Source: Chrysomallon squamiferum (lineage: Eukaryota > Mollusca > Gastropoda > Neomphalida > Peltospiridae). Taken from it: a stretch of DNA of 64,000 nt. Location: positions 1,217,010 to 1,281,009 of the forward strand of contig CM022676.1 of assembly GCA_012295275.1 (NCBI GenBank), in the 5' to 3' direction. Of this stretch, positions 23,291 through 37,152 are shown in pieces (the stretch's first letter is position 1; each line of letters begins with the position of its first letter). Below the pieces are notes generated by a model, which made no database searches, was not told where the DNA came from, and was given only the letters and a program-made list of their open reading frames with translations. Position numbers and translations under genes: made by a program.

Positions 23291-25654
23291 AGAGTAAATG
23301 AGTGAAAGAAAATGTATCATTTTTTGAATATATATACAAAATGTATGTATGTATGTATGTATGTTTCTAGCTATACATACACATACACAGATAGAGAGAG
23401 CAAACAATATTAGATATATAGATAGATATGTACATACTTACATACATCCATACATACATTTGTAGATATCTGAAAAATGAAATAACGTTTCTTTTAGATT
23501 CCAATTTAAATTATTTCTAATTATTTTCAATATAGAAAAACCCCAGAAGGAAACAATAAAAAGAAAATATATCCATATACTAAAAGATATCAAGTATGAA
23601 ATCAACATATAGTATCTGTTAACCCAGTTTTTCTACCAACACATCTCAGAACTAATATTATAGTTGTTACCAATGAACCTCCTAGACATCTGTCATCTAC
23701 CTATCAGTAAAAATCAATGATGTGATTTTCTTAACAGATTCATCTGAGACCGATTTCCTTACTTACAGGTAATGCAGTACAATAATTGAATTTATAAAAA
23801 TAATGAAAAATATAAAAGAAAAGAAATTTTAAGTTTCACAAGAGAGTAATTATCATAACTGAATGAAACAGAGAAATTACTTTTATTATTTTCTTATTTA
23901 ATATTAATTTTCCTTTCTGCTTTTCAGTTTGTTTTTTCTTAATCAACTAAATACAAAGAAAAAATATGAAAAATAAACAAAACAAAATTGTATTTTAATG
24001 TATTACTAACATTATATTATCTTCATTTTTATTTTTTAAAATTCTGTTGTTTGTTTTTTATTGTTGTTTTTTTGTTTTTTATCTTTTCTAAATTAAAATA
24101 TTTCTTTTATTATAATTGTTCATTTTTCACTTCTGTATTTACATCTATTAATAACACTATTTTCTTGCATTTCTAAATCTCTAAATTTATTCTTACATAA
24201 TTGCTGAGCAAACCAAAGTTCAGTAATTTCTGCTGATAACAATATACTATCCCAATATAGGTAAGATTATAGAGCAATTAGTAAATAAATCTCATATTAA
24301 ACTAATTGACAAATGAGATGATTAATATGAATTAGAATCTGATGGATGGTCATGAAATGACAAGATAACACCCACACAGACACACAGGCAGCCTGTCACT
24401 ATAAATCAAGAGAAAAACACTTACAATCACACTAAACATCCAAACAATTCTGCAATTAATTCTCACAGATAATGACTCAATTACTGACACTTGTTTGCTC
24501 TCTCTAATAGTATTTACCCAAATAACTGTCGAGCTTTCATTAACAAGAAAAACCTTTTTGAACAATCACCAGTCAGTAAGTTGTACATATTTTCCATTTC
24601 ACATGAAATAAAATAAATTGGAACCAAACTACAATGCAAGATATTTCATTCTGTTTATCAGGAAGGGCTATGCATTTTTTACAACATTCTGACCATAAAT
24701 GTCAGATATGCTGTTTACAGAATGAAAAGTCAAATTAGACTTTGTAAATCTCAACTGGTAAACAACTTTTATCATTGTGCTCAAAACTTTTGATAATAAT
24801 AGAGTTGTATTCCTAAAAAGGATCAGTATCACAAACAAGAGGATATGTTCATCGGTCAGATATTTTTCATTTCCTTTTTCAGCAAATGTCCTTGTATAAC
24901 AAAGTAAATATAAAGTTTTTTTTTAAGATCTTGATGTATCATGAAGAAAATTTTGAATTAAGATTCATATAATATTTTGACATATTTTTACTTGAGGTTT
25001 TTTGTTGTTCTGTTTACAGTTTTTAACCATTGGTCAGTTAGTGTTATGGTTATGATTATATATGTGTGGGGGTATGGCTGTGTGTGTGTGTGTGTGTGAG
25101 AGAGTGAACACTTTTATTATAAACATAAAAGATATAATCTGATGCATAATACAGATTTTGTTATTATCATGAAAATTAGAAAACAAAAATAAATACTAAA
25201 GAAAAAATATAAATACAGAAATAAATTTTAAATTAAAACAACAAAAAAACACAAGTAAAATTCATTATACCAAATTATTTTAGTTTAAATTGGCAGTTGT
25301 AACTAATACCTTTCCATGAAAAAAAATATCTTGCCTGAAATGTAATCATCATTTGTAAGTGTCACAAATTTCATTTAAAACAAATAAAAACTTCGATTTT
25401 AATTTTTTTTCAGTCTTGAAGGAATTCTATAACTGTCATGAGTTTTTTTATTTCTTGCTATTATTCTTTATTTCTTTCTAGTTCTTAAGTTCCTCTTTTG
25501 TTTCTTAAAAAAAAAAAATTAAAAAAAAGTATGAAATGATATTATTTTTTCATTCTACTGAAGCAAGCATCTTTAATATTTTCTGCAATCATATTAATGT
25601 CATTTGTTTCTGGTTTTACACAAACAAACCTATCTGAATACAATTTATACCAAC

Positions 25655-25678
25655 AAAAAAAAAAAAAAAAAAAAAAAA
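25655..25678. repeat. Poly(A) tract
   Basis: An uninterrupted A run followed by AAAG-rich sequence. Confidence 0.9.
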
Positions 25679-27682
25679 GAAAAAGAAATAACAGAAAAGA
25701 AATACACTCAGTTATCTTAACTTAAAACAAGAAAAGGCAATATTTATTAAATAATCATTATTAAATTACTGTATACTAATTTCTAAGTAATTCAGTATTA
25801 TCTGAAAATTTAATAATTCACTAAACATTTCTGTACATGGGGTACAAACAGAAAGCATTGCCATGTTTTATCTATGTTTTAACAATTATATTTGTGCACT
25901 AACTATTCTTTAATCCAAATCTTACATATGGAATTATCCATATTCTTTCCAATGTAAATGAATTGTTTTGCAAAATATGTTAAACTAAAAATACTGATAA
26001 AAAATGAAAATAATGATTTTAAAACAATTAGCTGAAGTCGAACATAAGTGATCCTTGGTGCTGCTTATTCAAATGTGACTAATTTGTGGTTAATTTGTAG
26101 TTCTGTGACTGAGTAGCATCTAAAATTATTTTCAAAGTTTTTACAAGACAAATGGTGATGTCTGATAGTTCTCAAATGATCAGCTAACAGCTTTCTGCCT
26201 TGTGTTAAGTAAAGATCATAAAAGCACTGACTGAACATTAAATAAAAATAAAATAAAAAATAAATAAATAAATAAAAAAGACAAAGAAAAAGAAAGAATG
26301 AATGAAAAAAGAACTTTCACCTGTATAAATTATCTGACCATAGCACACCAACAAAACAAACATCAACTGTTTCATTTATCTATGAGTATCAGATAACAAT
26401 CCTTAAGTAGATCATTAGAATATGGAAAGAGCTGTTAATAAAAACTTGGCTGTGCATATAAGTATATGTCCATGATTGACAATGCTATTAAAGTGATAAA
26501 AAAAGAGATGAATGTTAGATTTGGTCTGATAAATGCTAAACCAATCATGATACTTTTTCTCTCTGTAGTCTGTTTTACTTTTTTCTTAACTTTTCTAAAT
26601 GTTTCTTTTTCCTTTCAGGTTTACTAATCAAGAAAGAAAAGAGGTTAAAAAAGTCATAAGGAGTAAACAGTGAGAAGAAAAACAGATTAAATATATTGAA
26701 AATGCTACCTAAAGTTTTTCAGAATATTTTTAAAATATAATTATTTCATAAATGAATTAAAATAATTTTATTTTATATGGATTAAATCCTAGCTGCAGAG
26801 AATATTACTGAATGCTTTCTTACAAAATCATATTAATAGAAACACAAACTGAAAGTAAATATTTGCATATTATAATAACTTAATAATTTGACTGACTTTA
26901 TAAAGTTTAACACTTCTAAATATATACTTGTAGTATCATTTTATCCATGTACATATTTTATAATCTGTAAAAATCTTAATTCTTTTTAAAAAAAATTTTG
27001 TTGCCTTAGCATATATTTGACTAAACCAAATTTACCAGTATTAAAAACATTTCTTCTGTCAAAAATTTCTAAATTAAATTACAGTCCAATATAATAAAAT
27101 TAATTGAAACAGGAAAGAATGTATTTCAAAATCTGTAAATGTGGACTCATCCTATATTAACACTGATCGTAATTTATCATACAGAAAAGGGCAACAACTT
27201 TGTGCTATCATCAGTCACCTCTTCTGGTGGCTGCTAACTTTCTGACCCTGCCAAAATAGACATTTCTTGTTTTCTCTAATCAATCATGGTCCGAAGCATG
27301 CAGGAGAAACAATTACTCTCAGCTGCTTCTTCTTCCCCAAGATGACTCAACCAGATAATTGAGACTTTAATACATTCTAAATGGATTAAGCTATTACATT
27401 GAGAGAAACCCTCAGAGAACATATTCAAATTGGCATGATTTATCCTGGTGTGGGGCACATTAAAACTTGTTTTAGCACTTTATTGTCATTCTCTTTTTTC
27501 TCTTGTTCCCATTTTTTTAGTCAGTGTCTGAGACATTTTTCTTTTTTAGATTAACAGCTATGTCAGTTCTTCAGCAAATTCTCCTATCACATTAATAGCA
27601 TTTAAAAGAATTTAAAATTTCATTCTGTTTAAATTTTTCAAAAGAATACCAAAATATTTTTAGTATTATTACTTCTAAAACA

Positions 27683-27683
<1 letters not shown>

Positions 27684-27740
<57 letters not shown>
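27684..27740. repeat. (AAT)n microsatellite, 57 nt
   Basis: About 19 uninterrupted AAT units. Confidence 0.97.
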
Positions 27741-27741
<1 letters not shown>

Positions 27742-28892
27742 CTACAACTTAAATAAAAATGATTATAAAAAAAAAAAATAAAAAAAATGTGATTAAATGA
27801 TGATTATTTAATGAAATACTAAACGAAAATACTTAAAAATCATCCTTTTTTAGATATTACAAACTAGAGAATTAGAGATAAATATTAAAGGTATGGATCC
27901 AGACCTTCTGTAACTAATCTTCTTATTAAATAAAACTGAATAAGAATCATAACAAAATGTAATATTTTGGCTTCACTGTAGTTAAAAAGGTATTCTTATA
28001 TCACTTGCAAACTTTTCACATCAGTTTGTTAGTCTTACAGTAATTTGTATATTCTTAATGCTGTAAACCATTTATTATTCTGTTCTCATATTGGCTTTCA
28101 ATACATGGTGTTCAGATGATTGCCTGAAGACCAGTACAGTATTTGTTCTTGTTTGTTGACCAATAAGTGTAAACATGCAGACCATTTTCTTTCTTGCAGA
28201 ATATTGACTCAGTGTGACTCTACGTTGTAAGTCAAACAACTTACATCTAGTATTGGCATGGTAACATTTGGCTGTGATTGCCAAAATCAAATATTTAACA
28301 CAACACAGAATTGCCAATAGTGGCACAGTTTGATAGTACTAATCAACAAACAAACCAGAGACAAATGATGTACTATTGCATGACCACCAATTCTAAGACC
28401 AATATTACTGCCAAATCTGTTCTAAGATGAAGTTAAATTGATGGAATCAAGGGAGCCAAGAGTACAATACCTGAAGCAGAACTGAGAGCAATGTTACAAT
28501 CAGTTCAATCACTTATCATTAGGATACACTGAAGTAACACAAACAGGTCAAAGTGACACACATTTCTCAAACTTGTCACTGAAAATCAGGGCAAAATAAA
28601 AGGTTTATACAGAGATGTGTACATAGCCTTACAAGTTGGGGTACTCGGGATAATTTTACATTCATCATAACCAATAACTTCAAACAGAATGCTTCATTAA
28701 CATAAAGAGAATAAAAAATTAACATGCTGTTACTTCACATTCCATTTACTAATGAACCAAAAATAATATTTAAAAAACGACAAATTAAAAAATACAATAA
28801 AAACAAGTTCCAAAAATTTCTGTAATTTAAAAATTAGAAGGGCCATTTATTAGCAATCAATATCCTGACCCCAACCTCTTTAAGAATATAAT

Positions 28893-28895
28893 ATA

Positions 28896-28931
<36 letters not shown>

Positions 28932-28944
28932 ATATATATATATA

Positions 28945-28975
<31 letters not shown>

Positions 28976-28977
28976 AT
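28893..28977. repeat. (AAAT)n-(AT)n-(AAAT)n compound microsatellite
   Basis: Two AAAT arrays around an AT core, 85 nt in all. Confidence 0.95.
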
Positions 28978-29047
28978 GTGTTTTATATAGTCTTTGTTAA
29001 TTACTTGAAAAGAAAACTCCAACAACAATAATATTAGTAATTTAAAA

Positions 29048-29048
<1 letters not shown>

Positions 29049-29078
<30 letters not shown>
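29049..29078. repeat. (TG)n microsatellite
   Basis: Fifteen TG units. Confidence 0.95.
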
Positions 29079-29080
<2 letters not shown>

Positions 29081-31589
29081 TTCACTTTACAAATGTTAAC
29101 ATTGAAATTGTGTTGAGCTTCCACTAAACCTAATTTTATACTTTTATTAATTCAGTTAAGATTCTTTGGCCAGAAATAATTTCCATTTTTATTTTTTTTT
29201 TTATATATATTGTTCATAATAAAAATGCAAAGAAGAAACAAAATACATAAACTATTTTCAGAACTAAATGAACCTATTAAATTTTATAGGTTCAGATCAA
29301 TATATTATAATTCCTATCTGCCATTTGATATATCTGAATACATCAAACATTCATTTACAGACTACAATATGTTCGTATGTACTTGTATATATTTATATGA
29401 ATCATTTACACAACACTCAATATAATCACCATATGAGTAGAATCTCTGTAATTGGTTACAGAAATTTCTTTATTTAAAAAGAATAATAATAATTTATAAA
29501 CTACAAACATCAAAAACACCATTCTTCTTTTCTAAAGTTTCTTTTATATGAAAAAAGAGACAAATTAACATAATTTTTGTAATGCTCTGGAAAGGATCCA
29601 AATGTAAATAGAGTAAAGGAATGTTAGCTAAAATAGCCACAATTCTGAAGCTAAAAGAAATACACTATTGAATAGTGTTAATAAATTACAATTATTGCTT
29701 GACACACTAATATAGTTTCTGTTTAGACAGAGTACTTCATTGGTGGTACAAATACCAAAAATTCACAAAATTATTCTAAATTTTTCATCTGATACTGGCA
29801 ACTAATGCTTGCTAATAATAAAGATATATAAGGAGCCATATTTCCCATTTTACTGTGACATCCCAGAAAGATAATAATTTGGAAACATTGTGATTGGCTG
29901 TATAAAATAACAAAATGATAAAACTGGAAATTACCAGGTACATATGTATCTTATTATCTTATTAATTCTTTTATTATATTTAGAGAGGTTAATCATCAAA
30001 AATAAATTAAAAAAATAATTTGAAGGTATACAAAATATATTTTTGTCATATAAAAATTATAGTTTATTCCAAATTAGCAAGTCACAGAAAATTTTGGTTT
30101 TAACTCAACACACCAGTAGAAAAATGTCAGTCTGCATGGTTACTGAAAAGATAATTGATGAGCATCTTCTTCCAGACAACACTGCCTTCCTCATTCTCAC
30201 CTTCTGTCTGTCACTACACAAGCATGACCATCCATTTTGAAACCATTTACATACAGTTTTCACATACCTGCTCCAGCTATTTAGGTTCTTTAAAATCTAC
30301 CTATTCACAATAAATTTGAGCTTGAATGATGGATAATAAACACTGTCTATCTCAGCTCTAACTGATGGTGATAAGGTCAGCTGGAATGACCAAGACTGAC
30401 CATCATAGTCAGAATGGACTGATATCAAGATAGATTGTTTCAGTGTGTATCATTATGGTGAAAAGATTCTAATTCTGAGATATCTGCTGTTTTGATTAGG
30501 GTTTGTATTAAGCTTCTTGGTAAAGATCAAACAATATTTAAATACCAGTCACTGATATTAGTCAAAATCAGATTGTACCAAAGATATTCACCTCTAAAAG
30601 AAATTTACCATCAAGGTGCAGAGCAACAAGTTATTCACACATTCATATATTATAACAAACATAAGACAGAAGAATATTCATTCCTAAATATATACTACTA
30701 GTACCAGTTTCCTAAAAAAACAAATGCACCACAAAAGAAAAGATAATTAAGAAAAATATAAAAAAATTGACAAGTAACTGCATGTATCATAGGAACTGAT
30801 GATTACCTTCAGTTTTTAGTTCCTTTTAAAGTATTCTCAGTGGCCAAGTGGTATCATTGTCTGCTTATATCCATCCATCCATCCATAAAGTATGTATTAC
30901 TTGTTTCACTTAAAACTATTCAATGACAAGACAAATATAGAATATTGTACACATGTGAAATAATTGCTGTATCTATATGCTACTTAAACTCTGTCTACAC
31001 CATTAAAGCATGAACAATTAAACAAACTGTTTTCCTGCAAGCAATCCCATGCTTATACTACTTCAGACAATATGGCCCATTATTTTAGGTAAGATAAACA
31101 TATACATCAACTTTTTTCCTAACATATATAGCTGGCAAAAACTTCAGAAGTAAGAGTCCCATTATATACTGACTTCTGCATTATTAACAACTACTACCTT
31201 TGAAATTACCTTATATTTATAATACAAATTACACTAATACAAAAATGTACTATTCTATAGTGTATGATACAACTACAACCTGAATTAAATACCATTACCC
31301 CTGAGATTACATTATACTACATGTACAACACAAATGCTGACATCAAGATCACATTATAGTATTTACATATAATACAATAAGTACCACTAAATACTATATG
31401 CATAAGATTATAATAATACATTTGCTAATGCTGTATCCAGCATGATAGAGCAATTAATACTGAAGTAGTTATAACTAGTGAAGGTGCAGAGTAATTAGTT
31501 CTACTACATTCAGAATGTTAACAAATATTTTCCATGTCAGGTTGAGAAAATTAATGATTTCTGAACTGACAGACAAAATCTGCAGCTGC

Positions 31590-31612
31590 TATAAAAAGTG
31601 TGAATGACGTCA
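31590..31612 (+). promoter_or_regulatory. TATA-like box followed by perfect CRE
   Basis: TATAAAAA at 31590-31597 is followed by TGACGTCA at 31605-31612 in otherwise unremarkable DNA. No exon with convincing coding content follows within a few hundred bases, so function is unproven. Confidence 0.2.
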
Positions 31613-33471
31613 TATCTTGGAATGCTGTAGAATATATCCAGTGGAGATGATGGCAAACTAGCAACTGATATTCTCTGATGTTTTTCAGTCATAGATTACT
31701 GTTGCCTTTGTCAGGACATACAAAGATTGTAGATACCAAGACTATTCAACAACTAAATAAATAAAGCTAGATTATTTTTCAAAGCAATGGAGGAAACACA
31801 GAACATTTTTCTAACACAATAGATAAAGGAAATGGTGAAAAATAACTTTCAGTACACTTGGAAACAAATGTTCAACATGAATAGCATCTGGAAAATTAAC
31901 TTCAGAAGGTTATATAAAAAAACCCACCCAAAACATGAATTTATTTATGATGAATTTTATCTCTATATTAATAAGAAAACCAACTTACAAGAGCAGTGTG
32001 TTTCAAATGTCAGTTCATAAGTACACTTTTAAATTGTAAGTGAAAATACTTAATAAGAAAAAAGAAAACATGAAGAAATATGAAAGATTGGCACTTTGCC
32101 ATGTAAAATGTCAAGAAAACCTAAAAATTAATAAATAACAAATAAGAAAAAATAATATTAATCATGATAAGCCTTTACATTACATAAATAAAGAACAAAT
32201 GCAAAGAAAAAAAATTCAAAAGTTTTGAATTTTACCACTGCTACTTACTCATAACAGTGAACAAAATTTTCTGAGTTAATGCAGATAAATGAAATCAGTG
32301 CAATGTTTTACACAACTAAATTAATTAAATATAAAGGTACTGGTAATTTATTAAAAAGGAGCACAGGAAGCAGCTGTCTTTTATGATATCAAGCAGCATG
32401 CTGGCAGCAGCTTAATCCGATTAAGAAAATGTTCCTTCATCTAAGATGACTTTTGAGAGATGTAGGGTTAATGTTTGATGTGTATTTTAGAACTATCAAT
32501 GCACTCCTTCCATTTACACCTGTTCATGTGCAGGTGCTTATTCTGTATTAAACACCACCTATTTTGATTTGGTTTTAATATTATTGTTAGCTTAGTTTTT
32601 AAAACCAACAATATGTTTGTTAGAAAATGGCATAGGCAGCTCATTATTGTTATGAACATATTATATCAAGCAATTTATAAAAGAGTGTGGAAAAATAAGT
32701 AATAAGCCAAAATTTACTTGCTAATTATTTTAACAAATTTAACTATATCTTCTTCACATGATGTTCAGTAGTAAAGGTTCCTGTTTGTTAAATCTCAAGA
32801 AAAAAATGAAAGAGAAATATTAATTAATCAATTCTAATTATTTCTTATGCAAAATAGTCCTTCAGTTTACAGTTAGTAAATAAAATGATCTAGATAAATA
32901 TTCTTTTTCAAGGATATTTTACACTTAAATTTCTTTATTTACAGATGTTTATTCAGGATATCTATAGATGTATCCAATACAGGACATGCAACTATCATGC
33001 ATATGTTAATTATTCCAACAATGTCTTTATCAGTCTTAATTAATATTATCAGGGTGAAGAGGGGTGTGTCTCTGTCACCTGATCCATTTCTCTAAACAAT
33101 GGGTTTGGTGCCAGGCTTGACTCCAGCAATAACTGATAACCCTGGATAAAAACAATCTGCTATCATTTTCACTTCACCACAGCAGAGGCTGAGATTTATA
33201 ACATCATTCATTTAAATAATTTGTTCCAAAATATGCATGAACTGAAAGGAAAAACATACAAAAGGAAACAAAACAAAATAAAATATATATTTGGTATTTT
33301 ATAAAAGATGGGCTGATAATGATGTATAGATGGAACTAGATACTTATTTCTTACAAGCAAGTTTTCATAAATACTTAACATATAATTTTTTTTTTTTTTT
33401 TACAACTAACAAATACAAAACAATAACATACCCAAGATATTTAAGTATTTTTCGTTGTTTCTTTTTAAAGA

Positions 33472-33472
<1 letters not shown>

Positions 33473-33518
<46 letters not shown>
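33473..33518. repeat. (TG)n microsatellite, 46 nt
   Basis: About 22 TG units ending in TATA. Confidence 0.95.
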
Positions 33519-33522
<4 letters not shown>

Positions 33523-34091
33523 CGTGTGTCTATAATTAGATAGTTATCAACATGATAGTAATAACATATTTTGAATTATTTTATGAAAATAGTTTACAAC
33601 TTTTAATGAATGCATACTCTGTACATGAAAAACCCCAGTTAACTTCAATACAAGCTGAAAATGATTTGAAAATGAAAAATGCCCTGTAACCATTACACAG
33701 CTTAATCTAAATAACTTCATCCTAAACCAAATTGTCAAAACATGCAACAGAGAAGTAGGCACCAATATGAAATCTTATGATAAATTTTTGAAAGGTGATA
33801 TCATGGAGGTTATTACAGCCACACCAAAGTTATTACAGATATTTACATTAAAGTGTTATTTAAAGATTAATGATGGATATTAAATATTTGCATAAAGCAG
33901 CTTTCAACAGAAAAAAAATTTAAAACATTTCAGAAACACTTAATAATTCTAAATACTCCCCTAAGGTGCTTTATGAAATTCACAATATCTATTAATTCCA
34001 AGGCTACTGTAAGCAATCAAGAAGATAAAAAAAGGAAAAAAAAAAAAGATTCCTACCAAAAATCAATAACATAAATGAATTATTACTTCTT

Positions 34092-34119
34092 TATATATAT
34101 ATATATATATATATATATC
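34092..34119. repeat. (AT)n microsatellite
   Basis: About 14 AT units. Confidence 0.9.
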
Positions 34120-35854
34120 AGGCACAAGAGAGTTACAAAAAAAAAAAATTAAAAATTAGATAATAATAATAATAAAAATAATCATAATAAAATATATATA
34201 AAATATGGTTTTAAAGTACACAGAATGTTACCTGAAGGAACATATCCTTGATAGAGCACAGTTGAAAAATGGCTTTGATCTTAGTTACTGCATAAATCTC
34301 AATTGTATTTCACTTTTGGAAACACAACCTGAAGCCCTGTAAGTAATTGTCTAACATATCAGTTACAGATTCTGTAAAAGACATTTTAAAACTTTACAAA
34401 CTTACAAGCTCCATAATCCTTTAACATTCACTTGATTGATTTTATATAAAGTGTTTAATTTTGTGTGCCTTGGCATGAAAATACTGGGATTAACCTTAAA
34501 TAACTTATTTGACATGAATTTGACCATTCTAGTAATAAATTTGTAAATATAATTGTTCCAGACAGATATGATGGAGATCAGTTAGTGCAAATACAAGAAT
34601 AAGACATAATAGTGTCATAGATATCAAAACTGAGTTTTGTATATTCAATATGAAACTATTTCAAGAATTTCAAAACAAAGCTACATATCTGTACTTAAAA
34701 TAAACAATCCAGTTAAATAACCTTTGTTATGCTGGCTCTGGTGATTATATTTTGTCTTTTAAACTTTAACTAAATAAATTGTTTGTTTGACCATTTTCTA
34801 TTTATTATCTTTCTTTTTTTTTAAATTATATGTATTTGAAATATATATAATTTATTTTATTTTTTATATTTTCTTCACTTGTTTCAATACTTTTATCTTT
34901 TTTCCTTTATATTTTATTTTGTTCATCTGTCAGTTATATAATGTTTTATTGTAGTATGTAAACATATATTCATGCAAATAATATTCTTTAGTTCTGTTTA
35001 GCAGTCTGAAACAGAGATATCTGTAAACATGACCTCCTCTAAAACAAAGAAAGTATTGTTTTGTCATTTATTTTCAGTCAGACGTACCTGAATTCAAGCC
35101 AATTACCTGAATAAACTGGCAGTCCATTTCCACATGAGTTTTGTTTTAAAATTCCAAAATTAATACTTAAATAACTACATCTTGTTTTCATTAAGAATAA
35201 AGGAAAGCTTTTAAAACAGCACAATTTAGTTAAGACTTGTAAACATTAGACAACAAAACATTAAAATCAAACTCAACCATGTTACAAGATTATGTTCTTT
35301 TCAAGACATCCTCTGTAAAGACAAAAATTACTTAACACATTTATCTCTATTTTTAAAATTTAATTTTTAGTTCCTACATTTCTTCTTCTTTTTTCCCCCA
35401 TGTATATACTTTGTTTTTCTCACTTTTTTAAGCCTTTCTCTTCCTTCAAGATCCAATTTAATTACTGTTTTCCCAAAGTTATTTCTGCTTATTTATTTAT
35501 TTTGTTTATGTTTTGATTATGTTGTTTTGGGCAGATGTTGTTTGCTGTTTTTTATTTTTCTTCTTCTTCTTTTATTGTTATAAAATTTTAGATAATTTTA
35601 TGTCCATGAAGGCTAATTTGTTTGTTTCTATTTCAGGAAAAGAAAACTGAGATATGATGCTAAATTATTTTACCTCTTTATCAGCTTATTCCAGATGTTG
35701 TAAATAGTAAACACCTGGTTTCCAAAACAACAAATAAATGGTGGCAAGATCTGCATCAGTAAATTTAAGGCATAATTACAGTGATAAACAATATACACAA
35801 GATTAACACACTGTACACAATGATCTCTGATTACAAGCAACAACTCCACATAAC

Positions 35855-35882
35855 ACTAATAAATAAATAAATAAATAAATAA
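35855..35882. repeat. (AAAT)n microsatellite
   Basis: About seven TAAA units. Confidence 0.9.
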
Positions 35883-36653
35883 CTGTAATGTTCTTGTTCT
35901 TATAATTATTCTTAAATATAAATTTCATACAAATTACTATATTTTGTTATTTTTGTGTTATGTTTTTTTTAATTATTATTATCATTGTTTTTGCTGATCT
36001 TTTTGCATGTATGTTTGTATTTGTGTGAGTGTGTGCATATGTGTGTGTGAGTGCATGCATGTGCCAATATATTTATTAATACAGACTCAAGCCTAATATA
36101 CTTGACTTGACAGAAAGCTTTTAAAAAAAAAAAAAATGGTTTGAATGATGTGTTATACACTACAAAAATCTACAATTTTAAACAAATAACCAGACTACCA
36201 ATGATAAGTACAGTAATTTCTAAAAGGATTACTGCATTACTGTTAAAGAGCCTAGAGAAAGCCAGGAGAACAAAACAGACATATTTTTACATGAGATAAC
36301 TGAGGTAAAGAGTCCAACCTGTTTGGATAGAATCAACAAAATGTGATCCTGTTCTGTCAGTCCATCTCAATCTTCAGATTACTGAGGGTAACAAAACACC
36401 ATAAAATACATTCTGTGTTAGAGCAATCTCTCTTTTTTAACAGTCAAACTTGTAAAAGTAGATGATCACTGCCAGACAGGTACAGCAATCATTTGTCAGT
36501 CTTCAGATTTTGGCTTAGGTTTAAAAAGATTCAAGGTGCTAGTTAGAAATGGCTGTTTAGAACCATAATTGTCTTGAGAAAACCCTTCTACTACATATGA
36601 ATTTAGTCTGATCAAAATATACTGAATAATTAGATCATTATAACCAATACATT

Positions 36654-36842
36654 AAAAAAAATAATAATAAAAAAAAAAATAAATAAATAAATAAATAAAT
36701 AAATAAATATTAAGAAATATTAAAAATAACAAATAACAAAATTGTATTAAAAAATTAAAATAAAACAATAATAATAATAATAATAACAACAATAACAATA
36801 ACAATAACAATAATAAGAAGATGAAGAAGAAGAAAAACAAAA
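36654..36842. repeat. A-rich low-complexity cluster
   Basis: Poly(A), (AAAT)n, (AAT)n, (AAC)n and (GAA)n segments in succession. On the minus strand this makes a spurious poly-Phe/Leu frame. Confidence 0.9.
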
Positions 36843-37117
36843 GAGGGAAACAAAAATCATTAATTAATTGTTCCTTCTAAGTTAATAGTTTTCAAAATGG
36901 CCTGAACATATTGTCATTATACAAATAACATCATTATAATTCAAATGAGATAAATGAAACATACCTGTTGAAGATGTAGAGAATTTCTTTAGATCTGAAA
37001 TGAAATAGTTTTAAATAATTAGTAATTAATTATAAATGAAATCAAGAAAAAAATATTTAATTAAAAAGCAATTTTGCTTTTATGGAACTTGATCTTCATT
37101 ATCATCAGTGATGCTTA

Positions 37118-37120
37118 GTT

Positions 37121-37150
<30 letters not shown>
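37118..37150. repeat. (AT)n-(CA)n tract
   Basis: About 13 AT units followed by ACACAC. Confidence 0.85.

Positions 37151-37152
<2 letters not shown>

Larger units (their letters stand above)
21708..33472. other. Presumed long intron or upstream DNA, 21.7-33.5 kb
   Basis: No coding exon, tRNA or transposon was recognised. Open frames up to 96 codons are of the length expected by chance at this composition, or are built from repeats. Microsatellites are listed separately. Confidence 0.55.

Noticed and set aside
23735-23769. Plus-strand 31-nt exon-like segment between TTTTCTTAACAG and CAG|GTAATG
   Set aside because: Both sites are moderate, no partner exon is visible on the plus strand, and such pairs arise often by chance in 64 kb of AT-rich DNA.
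30841-30872. TGGCCAAGTGG, a match to the tRNA box A
   Set aside because: No box B, no cloverleaf and no SINE body follow within 100 bp, so neither a tRNA gene nor a SINE can be claimed.
31080-31100. Plus-strand TTTTAG|GTAAGA, resembling a recursive splice site (also at 24254)
   Set aside because: AG|GTAAGA is expected about once per strand in a window of this size, and these copies lack a convincing pyrimidine tract and lie on the strand opposite the gene.
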